Assembly (NCBI RefSeq): GCF_034479615.1
Contig: NZ_CP140255.1
Coordinates: 2,170,001 to 2,234,000, forward strand
DNA length: 64,000 bases
Source: Vreelandella neptunia
GTDB taxonomy: Bacteria; Pseudomonadota; Gammaproteobacteria; Pseudomonadales; Halomonadaceae
Reading direction: 5' to 3'
A model generated the notes under the pieces. It was given only the letters and a program-made list of their open reading frames with translations. It had not been told where the DNA came from and did no database searches. Below, one piece after another: positions 44,530-54,443 of the stretch (position 1 is its first letter; the number at the start of each line of letters is the position of its first letter). A program made the position numbers and the translations under genes.

Positions 44530-47500
44530 TTAGCTCGGGTCGTAGGAAAGTACCGGTGAGAGCCAGCGCTCCATTTCTTCAAGGGGCATCTGCTTACGCG
44601 CGGCGATGGCTTCGACCTGATCTCGGGTGATCTTACCGGTAGAGAAGTACTTCGACTGCGGATGAGCAAAGTACCAGCCGGAAACCGCTGCCGCTGGCCA
44701 CATGGCGAAGTTTTCGGTCAATGCCAAACCGGTATTTTCGGTGGCATTGAGCAGCCGGAATAGCGTGGCTTTCTCGGTGTGATCCGGGCAGGCGGGGTAG
44801 CCAGGGGCAGGGCGGATACCCTGATACTTCTCGGCGATCAGGGCATCGTTGTCCAGCGTTTCTTCCGGTACATAGCCCCAGAACTCTTTACGTACCCGTT
44901 CGTGCATGCGCTCGGCAAAGGCCTCGGCAAGACGATCCGTCAACGCCTGAACCATAATCGCATTGTAGTCGTCACCGGCGGCCTCATAAGCTTTGGAGAG
45001 TTCATCAACCCCATGGCCGGTGGTGACCGCAAAGCCGCCAATCCAGTCGGCTTTGCCGCTCTCTTTGGGGGCAATAAAATCGGCCAGGCTGTAGCAGATA
45101 CCGTCGCGGCCTTTGGTGGTCTGCTGACGGATATGGAAGAGGCGCTCGACAACTTCACTGCGCGACTCATCGGCGTACACCTCGATGACATCATCATCAA
45201 CGCTGTTGGCGGGCCACAGGCCAATCACACCGCGTGCCTGAACGCGCTTCTCTTCAACCAGCTTACGCAGCATGACCTTGGCATCTTCAAACAGGTTTCG
45301 AGCGGCTTCACCGACGACCTTGTCGTCGAGAATTTTGGGATACTTGCCCGCGAGCTGCCAGCTCATAAAGAAGGGCGTCCAGTCGATGCGCTCAATCAGC
45401 TCTTCAAGGTCGTAGTCGTCGAAGGTTTTTAGCCCCAGCATATTGGGCTCGGCGGGGGTGTGGGCGCTCCAGTCGGTGCGAAAACGCCGCTTGCGCGCCT
45501 GAGTGTAGTCAAGATCCGCCGCTTTGGGGCGGCGCTTGGCATTACGCTCGCGAACCTTTTCGTACTCTTCACGGATCTCGGCGACGTAAGGTGTTTTTAA
45601 AGCGGGGGTCAATAATTTGCCCGCTACCCCAACGGCCCGGGAAGCGTCGGTGACATAAATCACCGGATGCTCATACTGCGGTTCGATCTTTACCGCGGTA
45701 TGCGCTTTAGAGGTGGTGGCACCACCGATCAGCAGCGGTAGATCCATACCCCGGCGCTGCATCTCTTTGGCAACGTGTACCATTTCATCCAGCGACGGGG
45801 TGATCAGCCCGGAAAGGCCGATGATATCGGCGTTATGCTCCTTGGCTGCCTGAAGGATTTTTTCGGCTGGCACCATGACGCCAAGGTCAATCACCTCATA
45901 ATTATTGCACTGCAATACCACGCCAACAATGTTCTTACCAATATCGTGGACATCGCCTTTGACCGTGGCCATCACGATCTTGCCTTTGGCTTTGGTCTCT
46001 TCGCTCTTCTCGGCCTCAATATAGGGGATCAAGTAGGCCACGGCCTGTTTCATCACCCGAGCGGACTTAACCACCTGAGGCAGGAACATTTTGCCATCAC
46101 CAAACAGGTCGCCGACCACATTCATACCGTCCATCAGCGGGCCTTCGATGACCTCAATCGGGCGTTCGGCTTCGGCGCGGGCCTGTTCGGTGTCGTCTTC
46201 AATATATACCGTAATACCTTTAACCAGCGCATGCTCAATACGCTTATTGACCGGCCAGCTACGCCACTCAAGATCCTCTTTTTTAGCGGCACCGCTGCCG
46301 TCGCCTTTATACTTATCGGCAATATCCAGCAAGCGCTCGGTGCCGTCGCTGCGGCGATTGAGCACCACATCCTCTACTGCATCCCGTAGCTCGGCGGGGA
46401 GGTCGTCGTAGACAGCAAGCTGGCCTGCATTGACGATCCCCATGGAGAGGCCTGCGCGGATGGCGTGGTAAAGAAACGCCGAGTGGATCGCTTCGCGCAC
46501 CGGGTTGTTGCCACGGAATGAGAAAGAGACGTTAGACACCCCGCCAGAAATCATCGCGTGGGGCAGGTTTTCGCGAATCCACTGGGTCGCTTCGATAAAG
46601 TCGACCGCGTAGTTGTTGTGCTCCTCAATACCGGTGGCGATGGCAAAGATATTGGGGTCAAAGATAATGTCTTCTGCGGGGAAGCCAATCTCATCCACCA
46701 GCAGGCGGTAGGCGCGCTGACAAATTTCGGTTTTGCGGGCAAAGGTGTCTGCCTGGCCCTCTTCATCAAAGGCCATGACGACAATGGCAGCGCCAAAGCG
46801 GCGGCACTTGGTCGCCTGTTCGCGGAAGGCGGCTTCGCCCTCTTTAAGCGAGATGGAGTTCACCACCGCCTTGCCCTGAACGCACTTCAGGCCGGCTTCG
46901 ATGATCTCCCACTTGGAGGAGTCGATCATAATCGGCACCCGGGCGATATCCGGCTCGCCGGCGATCAAGTTAAGGAAGCGCTCCATGGCTTCCTTGGACT
47001 CGAGCATGCCCTCGTCCATATTGATATCGATGACCTGGGCGCCGTTTTCGACCTGCTCAAGGGCGACTTCCAAGGCGGTGGTGAAGTCCTCTTCTACTAT
47101 CAAGCGCTTAAAGCGCGCCGAGCCGGTGACGTTGGTACGCTCGCCAACGTTGACGAACAACGAGTCGGCTTCAATATTGAACGGCTCAAGGCCGGATAGG
47201 CGGCAGGCGCGGCTGCGCTCAGGAATGACCCGGGGCGCCATATCACGAACAGAATCAGCAATGGCGCGAATGTGCTCGGGCGTGGAGCCACAGCAGCCGC
47301 CGATGATATTGACCAGCCCGCTGGCGGCAAACTCGCTGACGATCTCCGACATCTCTTCCGGTGTTTGGTCGTACTCACCAAATTCGTTAGGAAGCCCTGC
47401 GTTGGGGTGGGCGGAGACAAAGGTATCGGCTTTGGTAGAGAGCTCTTCCAGGTAAGGACGTAGCTCCTCAGCGCCCAGGGCACAGTTCAAACCCACCGAC

Positions 47501-48225
47501 AGCGGTTGAGCATGGCGTACCGAGTTCCAGAAGGCTTCGGTGGTTTGACCTGAAAGCGTACGGCCCGAGGCATCGGTAATGGTGCCGGAGATCATTACCG
47601 GCAAGCGCTCACCGCGGTCATCGAACAGCTCTTCCAGGGCATAGATCGCTGCCTTGGCGTTAAGCGTATCGAAGATGGTTTCGATCATGATCAGATCGGC
47701 ACCGCCTGCAATCAGCGCTTCGGCGGCTTCATAGTAGTTCTCGCGCAGCTCATCAAAGGTGACGTTACGCTTGGCGGGATCATTCACATCCGGCGATAGC
47801 GACGCGGTGCGCGAGGTGGGGCCTAACACACCGGCAACATAGCGGGGCACGCCGGTTTCAGCGGCCACTGCGTCGCAGACCTCACGAGCCAGGCGCGCTG
47901 ATTCACGGTTGAGTTCAACCACCAGCGATTCCATGCCGTAATCAGACTGTGACAGCTGAGTGCTATTAAAGGTGTTGGTCTCAATAATGTCGGCACCGGC
48001 TTCCAGATAGTCACGGTGAATCCGCGTGACCACTTCGGGGCAGGTTAGCGCGAGCAGATCATTATTGCCTTTGAGATCCGAGGGCCAGTCGCTAAACCGT
48101 TCGCCGCGAAAATCTTCCTCGCTCAACTGGGCATTCTGCAGCATGGTGCCCATGCCGCCATCCAGAATCAGGATACGTTGGGCAAGGCGTTGGGTGAGGG
48201 TTGCGATCAAAGCACTATCAGCCAT
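44530..48225 (-). CDS. metH: Methionine synthase, cobalamin-dependent
   Basis: Cytoplasmic enzyme of 1231 residues, the same length as E. coli MetH. Domains in order: homocysteine-binding (1-330, zinc Cys in GGCCGS), pterin-binding (350-620), cobalamin-binding (650-890, base-off His in DVHDIGKNI near 760) and AdoMet activation (900-1231, with [11 protein letters not shown]). It methylates homocysteine from 5-methyltetrahydrofolate. Start ATG 48225 is weakly preceded by GGAG. No cobalamin or SAM riboswitch was seen upstream. Confidence 0.97.
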   Translation of the reverse strand: MADSALIATLTQRLAQRILILDGGMGTMLQNAQLSEEDFRGERFSDWPSDLKGNNDLLALTCPEVVTRIHRDYLEAGADIIETNTFNSTQLSQSDYGMESLVVELNRESARLAREVCDAVAAETGVPRYVAGVLGPTSRTASLSPDVNDPAKRNVTFDELRENYYEAAEALIAGGADLIMIETIFDTLNAKAAIYALEELFDDRGERLPVMISGTITDASGRTLSGQTTEAFWNSVRHAQPLSVGLNCALGAEELRPYLEELSTKADTFVSAHPNAGLPNEFGEYDQTPEEMSEIVSEFAASGLVNIIGGCCGSTPEHIRAIADSVRDMAPRVIPERSRACRLSGLEPFNIEADSLFVNVGERTNVTGSARFKRLIVEEDFTTALEVALEQVENGAQVIDINMDEGMLESKEAMERFLNLIAGEPDIARVPIMIDSSKWEIIEAGLKCVQGKAVVNSISLKEGEAAFREQATKCRRFGAAIVVMAFDEEGQADTFARKTEICQRAYRLLVDEIGFPAEDIIFDPNIFAIATGIEEHNNYAVDFIEATQWIRENLPHAMISGGVSNVSFSFRGNNPVREAIHSAFLYHAIRAGLSMGIVNAGQLAVYDDLPAELRDAVEDVVLNRRSDGTERLLDIADKYKGDGSGAAKKEDLEWRSWPVNKRIEHALVKGITVYIEDDTEQARAEAERPIEVIEGPLMDGMNVVGDLFGDGKMFLPQVVKSARVMKQAVAYLIPYIEAEKSEETKAKGKIVMATVKGDVHDIGKNIVGVVLQCNNYEVIDLGVMVPAEKILQAAKEHNADIIGLSGLITPSLDEMVHVAKEMQRRGMDLPLLIGGATTSKAHTAVKIEPQYEHPVIYVTDASRAVGVAGKLLTPALKTPYVAEIREEYEKVRERNAKRRPKAADLDYTQARKRRFRTDWSAHTPAEPNMLGLKTFDDYDLEELIERIDWTPFFMSWQLAGKYPKILDDKVVGEAARNLFEDAKVMLRKLVEEKRVQARGVIGLWPANSVDDDVIEVYADESRSEVVERLFHIRQQTTKGRDGICYSLADFIAPKESGKADWIGGFAVTTGHGVDELSKAYEAAGDDYNAIMVQALTDRLAEAFAERMHERVRKEFWGYVPEETLDNDALIAEKYQGIRPAPGYPACPDHTEKATLFRLLNATENTGLALTENFAMWPAAAVSGWYFAHPQSKYFSTGKITRDQVEAIAARKQMPLEEMERWLSPVLSYDPS

Positions 48226-48517
48226 GGCAGGGGGAGTTCTCCAGCGTCACAGTCGTCAAAGGGGATGTTGTTATCGTCGGAAAAGCAGCATCTGTCGTTA
48301 TAAGGCGCATAATGATAACAAAAGGGATGGCAAAAGGCGCCCCTACGGAGGCTATACGCAAGATAAGGAAAGATAATTAATAGTCGCTCGTAAAAAGAGC
48401 TGTTTAAAATAGCCGACTAAAACAGTCGGGATTGTGTCAGCGCGCTGTTTTGCTTACCATAGACACAAATGACATGTGAAGTGGCGCCGCCACTACCACG
48501 GGAGGAAGACAGCCCTC

Positions 48518-49141
48518 ATGACCACGACTAGCGAAAAAGACACCAGTGTCGATACCCAAGGTATTGATATTACCACCAGTGCGCAAGAATACTTGGCAGA
48601 ACTGCTGGAAAAGCAGAACGTTGAGGGTATTGCGGTACGCATTTTCATTACCCAGCCGGGCACACCCTACGCGGAAACGTGTCTAGCCTACTGCCGTCCC
48701 GGCGAAGAAGAGCCTACCGATGTGCTGCTTGAACTCGAGAAAATCAACGTCTTTCTCGATAAAAACAGTCTGGCGTTTTTGGAAGAGGCTGTGGTGGATT
48801 TCAACGCCGACCGCATGGGTGGCCAGCTAACCATCAAAGCGCCCAACGCCAAGATGCCCAAGGTCAATGCGGATAGCCCGCTGGAAGACCGTATCAATTA
48901 CGTGCTTTACAGCGAGATTAATCCTGGGCTGGCAGCTCATGGCGGCGAAATCAAACTGGTTGAGCTCACCGAACAGCAGTACGCCGTTCTCGCCTTTGGC
49001 GGTGGCTGCCAGGGCTGTGCCGCAGTCGACTTAACTCTGAAAGATGGCGTTGAGAAAACCCTGATGGAGCGCATTCCAGAGCTTGCCGGTATTCGCGACG
49101 TTACCGATCACAGCGATACCACTAACGCCTACTACCGCTAA
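48518..49141 (+). CDS. nfuA: Fe-S biogenesis protein NfuA
   Basis: Cytoplasmic Fe-S carrier of 207 residues. N-terminal A-type-like degenerate domain (10-110) and C-terminal Nfu domain with the cluster motif CQGC (C164 and C167) in [12 protein letters not shown]. It delivers [4Fe-4S] clusters under oxidative stress. GGAGGA lies about 11 bases before the ATG; the longer in-frame start at 48476 is not family-like. A terminator follows. The 292 bases before it (48226-48517) hold the divergent metH and nfuA promoters; nothing else was identified. Confidence 0.95.
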   Translation: MTTTSEKDTSVDTQGIDITTSAQEYLAELLEKQNVEGIAVRIFITQPGTPYAETCLAYCRPGEEEPTDVLLELEKINVFLDKNSLAFLEEAVVDFNADRMGGQLTIKAPNAKMPKVNADSPLEDRINYVLYSEINPGLAAHGGEIKLVELTEQQYAVLAFGGGCQGCAAVDLTLKDGVEKTLMERIPELAGIRDVTDHSDTTNAYYR

Positions 49142-49158
49142 ATTAGCGAGGGTAAGGC

Positions 49159-49190
49159 AAAAGCCCAGCTTCAATCGCTGGGCTTTTTTA
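49159..49190. terminator. Bidirectional terminator
   Basis: AAAAGCCCAGC (49159-49169) and GCTGGGCTTTT (49177-49187) with a seven-base loop, then further Ts. It separates nfuA from the convergent KfrA-like gene. Confidence 0.92.
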
Positions 49191-49204
49191 TGTCTCCAGA
49201 TTGA

Positions 49205-50245
49205 TTACTGGCCTGGCTTACTGTTGTGTTTTGAAAGCGCATCGGGTAGCGCCGTTAGCTGTGTTTGCAGCGCTTCCATGCGGCTCCAAAGCTTCTCTTG
49301 CCACGCTTGCTGTAGCGCAGCTTCGCGCTCGGCATGCTGCTGGGCTTGGCGATCTAATGCTGCCTTCGCCTCATCTAGCTGCTCGGTTAACACTTGTTGC
49401 TGCTTCTCCAGCGATGTAATTTGCTGTGTCTGCTCACCAAGCTGTTGTTCGCGCTGGCTAGCCTCCAGCTGCAGAGTGTGCAGGGCCTGCTGCTTTGCCT
49501 TTAGCTCCTGACTCAATGCCTCAATACGCTGCTCAGACTGCTGCAGACGTTTTTGGAAAGTCTTCTCTTCCTGGGCGCGCGCCTGCTGAGCGCTATCCAG
49601 CATCGCCATTAGCCTTCCTTCAGCTGCCTCATGACGCTGCTCCTCTTGTGCTAACCGCTGCTCCCACGCTGCCTGTTGCTCGCTGAGGGCGTTGCTATGT
49701 GTTTTGCGCTGTTCGCCAGCCTGGCTCTCTAACTGCTGCTGTACCTGCTTCAGTTGAGTTACTTCTTCTTGCGCTGTTTCAGCTTTTTGATGCCAGTGAT
49801 GTTCGCTGGTTTGGCTAGCGGCCAATTCCCGGTTTAACGCTTCCATGCGCTGCTCCATATGACGTAAGTGCTCGGCGAGGGCGCTTTCACGCTGCTCGGC
49901 GTTAGCGGCTTGCTGTTTTGCATCTTCGGCGAGCTGCTGCGCATCTGCAACCTGGCGATTGGCATCTTCGCGATAGTGAAGCAGCGCTTGATTCGCTACC
50001 TCCTGGGCCTCGCGCCATAGCTCGCTGGCCATGGTCACCACGACTTCCGGCACTCCCTTGGGCGGCGGCACGTCACGATTCTGCTCCCGCTCGCTGCGCC
50101 ACAAGCGGAAGTGATCACTAATCGTCGTGAAGCTGCCGGTACCCAGCACATCGCGAATACGCTGCACGCTGGGCGTATCGCCCCGGGCCAGCAGGGCATC
50201 AATGGCTTGTTGAACATCGCTGTACTGAATGCCGTTGCGGGCCAT
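49205..50245 (-). CDS. KfrA-like DNA-binding coiled-coil protein
   Basis: Protein of 346 residues. The N-terminal about 100 residues match the plasmid KfrA N-terminal domain (VQQAIDALLARGDTPSVQRI and the helix-turn-helix LGTGSFTTISDHFRLWRSE). Residues about 85-330 form an extremely long Gln/Glu-rich coiled coil. Plasmid KfrA binds repeats in its own promoter and helps partition. Here it is chromosomal, between nfuA and sufE, divergent from a tyrosine recombinase, with two large inverted repeats in the shared promoter. Those are candidate binding sites. Confidence 0.82.
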   Translation of the reverse strand: MARNGIQYSDVQQAIDALLARGDTPSVQRIRDVLGTGSFTTISDHFRLWRSEREQNRDVPPPKGVPEVVVTMASELWREAQEVANQALLHYREDANRQVADAQQLAEDAKQQAANAEQRESALAEHLRHMEQRMEALNRELAASQTSEHHWHQKAETAQEEVTQLKQVQQQLESQAGEQRKTHSNALSEQQAAWEQRLAQEEQRHEAAEGRLMAMLDSAQQARAQEEKTFQKRLQQSEQRIEALSQELKAKQQALHTLQLEASQREQQLGEQTQQITSLEKQQQVLTEQLDEAKAALDRQAQQHAEREAALQQAWQEKLWSRMEALQTQLTALPDALSKHNSKPGQ

Positions 50246-50310
50246 GAAATGATCCTTCCTTGAGAGCTTCTGTAGCCACTATTGTCAGGACTTGTCGTGC
50301 AAAAGGCAAT

Positions 50311-50336
50311 AATTACGTATTATGTAATACGTAATT
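50311..50336. promoter_or_regulatory. 26-base perfect inverted repeat, candidate operator
   Basis: AATTACGTATTA (50311-50322) and TAATACGTAATT (50325-50336) are perfect 12-base arms around a TG centre. It lies 66 bases before the KfrA-like start in the divergent promoter region (50246-50459), the typical place for an autoregulatory operator. Confidence 0.75.
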
Positions 50337-50357
50337 TTATTTATGGAAAAAGATATT

Positions 50358-50387
50358 AATTCAAGATTACCCGTATTATCTTGAATT
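50358..50387. promoter_or_regulatory. Second inverted repeat, candidate operator or recombination site
   Basis: AATTCAAGAT (50358-50367) and ATCTTGAATT (50378-50387) are perfect ten-base arms around a ten-base spacer. It differs from the first repeat in sequence. Arm and spacer sizes also resemble a tyrosine-recombinase core site, and the recombinase gene begins 73 bases on. Confidence 0.7.
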
Positions 50388-50459
50388 TATACGGTTACAG
50401 CGGCACACTTAAAGCCAGGTAATGTAAAAAATCGACTAAAAAAGAGTGCGGCGGCGGGC

Positions 50460-51623
50460 ATGGCAAACGAAGTTATTACACCCACGGGTCAACTACAGAT
50501 ATTGAAAGAGTCGCCGAGTGGCGGGCGTATTAGCGCCCAAAACGATGCCCAGGCAGTGACCGCATGGCTTGAAGAGTACGTGGATAGTCCACAAACCTGG
50601 AAAGCATACCGACGTGAGGCGGAGCGGCTGCTGCTCTGGCTCGCTAGCCAAGGGCAAACGCTGGCCGATATCAATCGCGAAACCCTGCGCCGCTTTGAAG
50701 CCTTTCTCGCCGACCCACAGCCAAGCGAGCAGTGGGTAGGGCCCTCTAAATCTCGTACGCACCCGTCATGGCGGCCATTTCGTGGCGGTTTATCGCCCGC
50801 CAGCCGACGCCAAAGCTTGGTGATACTGCAAGGGATGTTTGCCTGGCTGGTAGAAGCAGGCTGGGTTAACCACAATCCGTTTCGCTTGATGCGCGATAAA
50901 TCACGGCGCCTGAATAATCAAACACAGCGTGTCGAGCGCTATTTGGAAAGTGGCTTATGGGCGTGGTTGTGGGAGTGGCTGAATAGCCCGCTAGAGGCTG
51001 GGGAGGGCAGCCGTGCCCATTTTGAACATGCACGACGGCGCTTTATCTTTGGTTTTGCCTATTTGCTGGCACCGCGCATTAGCGAGATAGCCGATGCGCG
51101 TATGGGGGATTTCCAGCGCAGCGAAGGGCGCTGGTGGTGGCATGTGGTGGGCAAGGGAAACAAGATGGCACGCATTCCGCTGCCTGACGATATGCTGGAC
51201 TGTTTGCGCCAGTGGCGCCATGCGCTGGGATTGTCTGACTACCCTGAGCAGTTTGAAGCTGAAGCACCGGTTCTTCGCGCTCTGGATGGACAGCGTGGCC
51301 TGGGCCATAACCAGCTTTATCGGCTTATTTGCGCAACGTTTCAGCAGGCGGCTCAAACACTTAAAGATAACGATGGCGCACAGGAACATATTGCTGCACT
51401 TAGCCAGGCAACGCCGCACTGGTTACGGCACACATCGATTACCCACCAGGCGCAATCGGGCATCAGTCTGCGCCATCTGGCCGAAAGCGCCCGTCACGCG
51501 CGTCTCGATACCACCTCACGTTATCTCCATACTGAAGACAACGAGTGGCATCGCGAACAACAGCGCCATCGATTGACTGTTTCAGGACACAACCTCCCTC
51601 AAGACTCCTTCGAGCCGTTATAA
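50460..51623 (+). CDS. Tyrosine recombinase / site-specific integrase
   Basis: Protein of 387 residues: N-terminal SAM-like core-binding domain (about 28-150), then catalytic domain with a complete residue set R206 (APRISEI), K232 (GKGNK), H320 and R323 (HWLRHTS), H346 (ARHARL) and nucleophile Y355 (SRYLH). It is intact and probably active. No phage, att site pair or cargo is visible beside it; its neighbours are housekeeping genes. XerC/D genes are normally shorter and differ at the N-terminus. It is probably a chromosomal recombinase paired with the divergent KfrA-like gene. Confidence 0.88.
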   Translation: MANEVITPTGQLQILKESPSGGRISAQNDAQAVTAWLEEYVDSPQTWKAYRREAERLLLWLASQGQTLADINRETLRRFEAFLADPQPSEQWVGPSKSRTHPSWRPFRGGLSPASRRQSLVILQGMFAWLVEAGWVNHNPFRLMRDKSRRLNNQTQRVERYLESGLWAWLWEWLNSPLEAGEGSRAHFEHARRRFIFGFAYLLAPRISEIADARMGDFQRSEGRWWWHVVGKGNKMARIPLPDDMLDCLRQWRHALGLSDYPEQFEAEAPVLRALDGQRGLGHNQLYRLICATFQQAAQTLKDNDGAQEHIAALSQATPHWLRHTSITHQAQSGISLRHLAESARHARLDTTSRYLHTEDNEWHREQQRHRLTVSGHNLPQDSFEPL

Positions 51624-51689
51624 TGGCCCCAATGAGTAACCCTATGACTCAAAACATCAGTCGTCAATTCCAATAGAGAAGGAAATAGC

Positions 51690-52106
51690 ATGAGCACTTC
51701 CGGCGCCGAACAGGCCCAGCAAGAGCTGATCGAAGATTTCGAGATATTCGACAACTGGATGGATCGTTACCAGTACATTATCGATATGGGTAAGCAGCTG
51801 CCTGACTTTCCAGAAGAGTGGAAGATCGAGGAATTTAAAATTCAGGGCTGCCAGTCAAACGTTTGGATGCGCCATGAGGAGGAGGGCGATAAGCTGGTTT
51901 TCAAGGCAACTTCTGATGCCGCCATCGTATCCGGCCTGATTGCCGTGTTGCTGCGCATTTACAGCGAGCGCACAGCCGCTGAGATCCGTGCTACCGAACC
52001 GCACTTTTTGACAGACTTGGGATTGGATAAGCACCTTTCTCCAACGCGAAGCAACGGTCTGCATGCCATGCTGGAGAAGATCTACGCGGTAGCGCAGCAG
52101 AAATAG
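51690..52106 (+). CDS. sufE: SufE-family cysteine desulfuration protein
   Basis: Protein of 138 residues that takes persulfide from SufS for Fe-S cluster assembly. Seen: acceptor C54 in IQGCQSNVW, DWMDRYQYIIDMGKQLP-like segment near the start, and the LSPTRSNGLHAML segment. No sufBCDS cluster adjoins it. It is convergent with yidD. AGAAGGAAA precedes the ATG. Confidence 0.92.
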   Translation: MSTSGAEQAQQELIEDFEIFDNWMDRYQYIIDMGKQLPDFPEEWKIEEFKIQGCQSNVWMRHEEEGDKLVFKATSDAAIVSGLIAVLLRIYSERTAAEIRATEPHFLTDLGLDKHLSPTRSNGLHAMLEKIYAVAQQK

Positions 52107-52115
52107 GAAAACAAG

Positions 52116-52457
52116 CTAGCGAGGGTGATGATCACGGCAAGAGGGCGGGGATGCCTTTTCATCATCCTCGCGACAAAGCTGTTCGCTGCGGCCACCGGGC
52201 ACTGGATCCATGCCGCCAGGATTGCCTGGGTGGCACTTAACGATCCGCTTAACGGCCATCCAGCCGCCCTTTATTGGCCCATGCACCTGAATCGCTTCAA
52301 TCGTGTAGGACGAACAGCTCGGCCAGAAGCGGCAGCGCGGGCCTAAAAGGGGGCTGAGCGTATATTGATAGACTCTAACGCAGCCAATCATCACCTTCAT
52401 CAATACCCAGCGCGAACCTGAACGCAGGGCTGATATTAAACGAGTCATGGATTGCAT
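52116..52457 (-). CDS. yidD: Membrane protein insertion efficiency factor YidD
   Basis: Protein of 113 residues. Seen: the YidD core [28 protein letters not shown] with its three conserved cysteines (written here from positions 25-52), YTIEAI and [13 protein letters not shown]. Membrane-associated helper of YidC. The C-terminal 25 residues are an extra polar tail. Here it follows hisI by 8 bases, not the usual rnpA-yidC context. Confidence 0.92.
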   Translation of the reverse strand: MQSMTRLISALRSGSRWVLMKVMIGCVRVYQYTLSPLLGPRCRFWPSCSSYTIEAIQVHGPIKGGWMAVKRIVKCHPGNPGGMDPVPGGRSEQLCREDDEKASPPSCRDHHPR

Positions 52458-52465
52458 CGGCAGAA

Positions 52466-52936
52466 CTAGGATTTTTTGCCGTACAGGTCGTCAGGATCAA
52501 TCAGCGGATTACTGGTAATTGAGGCCTGCTCTCCATCCACGGCAATATAGAAACAGCTGCGCCGCCCGGTGTGGCAAGCAGGCCCCGTTTGTTCGACTTG
52601 CAACAACAGCGTATCGCCATCGCAATCCAACGCAGCAGAGACAAGCTGCTGCTGCTGGCCCGACGACTCTCCCTTACGCCATAGTTTTCCCCGCGATCGT
52701 GAATAGTAGCAAACACGCTGGGTGGTTAACGTCTCCTCCAGCGCCTCGCGGTTCATCCAGGCCATCATCAACACTTCGTTAGTATCGTGCTGCTGTGCAA
52801 TGGCAGGGATCAAACCATCAGCATTAAAACGCACCGCGGCCAGCAGGGTAGTCACAGCGGGTAGACTATCTTCGGGGGTGGCTCGCTCTAGTTGCTTAAA
52901 CAGCGCATCCGGCGCGACGTGATCAAAACGGGACAT
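52466..52936 (-). CDS. hisI: Phosphoribosyl-AMP cyclohydrolase
   Basis: Zn/Mg enzyme of 156 residues for the third step of histidine synthesis. Seen: [34 protein letters not shown] and the metal-binding [14 protein letters not shown] with its two cysteines. HisE is not fused, unlike in E. coli. The ATG at 52936 gives a family-like start; the long extension upstream overlaps the zur-like gene in another frame and is rejected. Confidence 0.92.
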   Translation of the reverse strand: MSRFDHVAPDALFKQLERATPEDSLPAVTTLLAAVRFNADGLIPAIAQQHDTNEVLMMAWMNREALEETLTTQRVCYYSRSRGKLWRKGESSGQQQQLVSAALDCDGDTLLLQVEQTGPACHTGRRSCFYIAVDGEQASITSNPLIDPDDLYGKKS

Positions 52937-52940
52937 AAAT

Positions 52941-53393
52941 TTACTCGCTAGCTGTTCGACAATCCTGACAAAGCCCTTGAAGCTCAATGGTTTGGCGCTC
53001 AACATTGAAGCCCTGGCGTTTTGCCAGTGCCGCCAGTTGATCGCTGATTTCGTCCAAGTGCAACTCTTCGACATAACCGCAGTGCCGGCAAATCAGTAGT
53101 TGAAAACCATGGGCATGCTCTGGGCAGGCGCAGGCCACATAGGAGTTCTGCGACTCAATACGATGCACCAAACCTTGATCAATCAAGAACTCCAGCGCTC
53201 GATAAACCGTTGGGGGTCGCGCGGCCGCATGCTCGGTAGAGAGCTTATCGAGCAGGTCATAGGCTTTTAGCCCGCCGCCATTTTCGGCGATCATCTCCAG
53301 CACGCGTCGGCGAATAGGAGTGAAACGAACGCCGCGGATATGGCACTGAGACTCCGCCTGCTGTAGTAGTGTACTCGCTTGGGTCATGGGCAA
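52941..53393 (-). CDS. Fur-family transcriptional regulator, Zur-like
   Basis: Protein of 150 residues with an N-terminal winged helix (RFTPIRRRVLEMIAENGG; RPPTVYRALEFLIDQGLVH) and a C-terminal metal-binding/dimerisation domain. Seen: structural zinc CRHC and CQDC pairs. The combination HRIESQNSYVACACP matches Zur more than Fur. It would repress zinc uptake genes when zinc is plentiful; none is in this window. hisI starts 4 bases after its stop. Confidence 0.85.
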   Translation of the reverse strand: MPMTQASTLLQQAESQCHIRGVRFTPIRRRVLEMIAENGGGLKAYDLLDKLSTEHAAARPPTVYRALEFLIDQGLVHRIESQNSYVACACPEHAHGFQLLICRHCGYVEELHLDEISDQLAALAKRQGFNVERQTIELQGLCQDCRTASE

Positions 53394-53429
53394 CTCGTTG
53401 AACGTTGTTAGCCTAGCTTTTGTAGTAGT

Positions 53430-54443
53430 CTACGCGCCGGTGGAAGAGGTGTCAGAGGTTTCTACCGATTCGCTGTCTACCAGCTCACTTTGTCGCGCAA
53501 AATGGTGCTGAGCAAAGGCTACTCGTTGTTTTGCAGGCACTCCATCGGGTTGACGCTCAATCAGATCAAGACGACGGCGCAAACCTTCGCCATTGGTCAT
53601 TTGAATAGCCAAACCAGGTCTAGCGTTGAGCTCTAGCAGCATCGGCCCGTATTTGCGGTCAAGCACCATATCGGTTCCCAGGTAGCCTAAACCAGTCATC
53701 TCATAACAACCCGCCGCCAAGTTAAGCAGCGTTTCCCACTGGGGAACGACCAGGCTTGCCAAATCATGCCCCGTATCCGGATGGCTAAAGCAGGGCCGAT
53801 CAAACTGAACGGCACGCAGTGCAGCTCCGGTGGCGATGTTTAAGCCAACGCCTACCGCCCCTTGGTGCAAATTAGCCTTGCCGTCGGACGCGGCGGTAGA
53901 GAGACGCATCATGGCCATAACGGGATAGCCCTTGAAGACGATAACCCGGATATCAGGAACCCCTTCATAGGTGTAATCCATCAGGCTTTCATCGAAATTA
54001 ATCAGCGTTTCAATCACCGCCACATCCGGCGAGCCACCCAATGAGTAGAGCCCGGACAGAATATTCGATACATGCCGCTCAATATCGGTAAGAGAGAGCT
54101 TGGCACCGCTAGGCTTGATAAAGGCGTTATCTTCGACCTTTTCAATCACCAGAATGCCCTTGCCGCCGCTTCCCTTGGCAGGCTTGATGACGAAGCCTGC
54201 GTGCCCAGTGAGCATGGCGCCAATATGCTTAACGCCAAATTGGGTTGTAACGGTGCCAATCAGCTCGGGTGTGGTAATCCCATACTGCTGAGCCAGTAGC
54301 TTGGTTTTAAGCTTGTCATCGACAAGGGGATAGAGACGGCGGCTATTATATCGGCCAATATAGCGAATATTACGCCGATTCATGCCGATAATGCCTTTAT
54401 CCCGCAAGCGCGTGGGCCACGTCCAATTCTTCAGCCAACTCAT
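53430..54443 (-). CDS. ATP-grasp alpha-L-glutamate ligase homologue
   Basis: Protein of 337 residues in the RimK-like ATP-grasp group. Seen: NRRNIRYIGRYNSRRLYP at the start, KPAKGSGGKGILVIE as the ATP loop, DIRVIVFKGYPVMAMMRL, and the Mg site LELNARPGL. It probably joins an amino acid to a carboxyl or peptide end. Its start overlaps the transglutaminase-like stop by 4 bases. The C-terminal tail (25 residues) is Ser/Glu-rich. The triad is a conserved gammaproteobacterial cluster of unknown exact chemistry. Confidence 0.85.
   Translation of the reverse strand: MSWLKNWTWPTRLRDKGIIGMNRRNIRYIGRYNSRRLYPLVDDKLKTKLLAQQYGITTPELIGTVTTQFGVKHIGAMLTGHAGFVIKPAKGSGGKGILVIEKVEDNAFIKPSGAKLSLTDIERHVSNILSGLYSLGGSPDVAVIETLINFDESLMDYTYEGVPDIRVIVFKGYPVMAMMRLSTAASDGKANLHQGAVGVGLNIATGAALRAVQFDRPCFSHPDTGHDLASLVVPQWETLLNLAAGCYEMTGLGYLGTDMVLDRKYGPMLLELNARPGLAIQMTNGEGLRRRLDLIERQPDGVPAKQRVAFAQHHFARQSELVDSESVETSDTSSTGA

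Noticed and set aside
44779..45432. 217-codon plus-strand frame inside metH
   Set aside because: Antisense shadow of the conserved activation domain of metH; a GC-rich coding strand often leaves such frames open.
46558..47199. 213-codon plus-strand frame inside metH
   Set aside because: Antisense shadow as above, no motifs or ribosome site.
48226..48517. Possible cobalamin or SAM riboswitch before metH
   Set aside because: I looked for a B12-box-like or S-box-like conserved core on the minus strand and saw none.
49205..50245. Repetitive Gln/Glu codons in the KfrA-like gene as a DNA repeat array
   Set aside because: The repetition comes from coiled-coil composition and has no fixed DNA unit.
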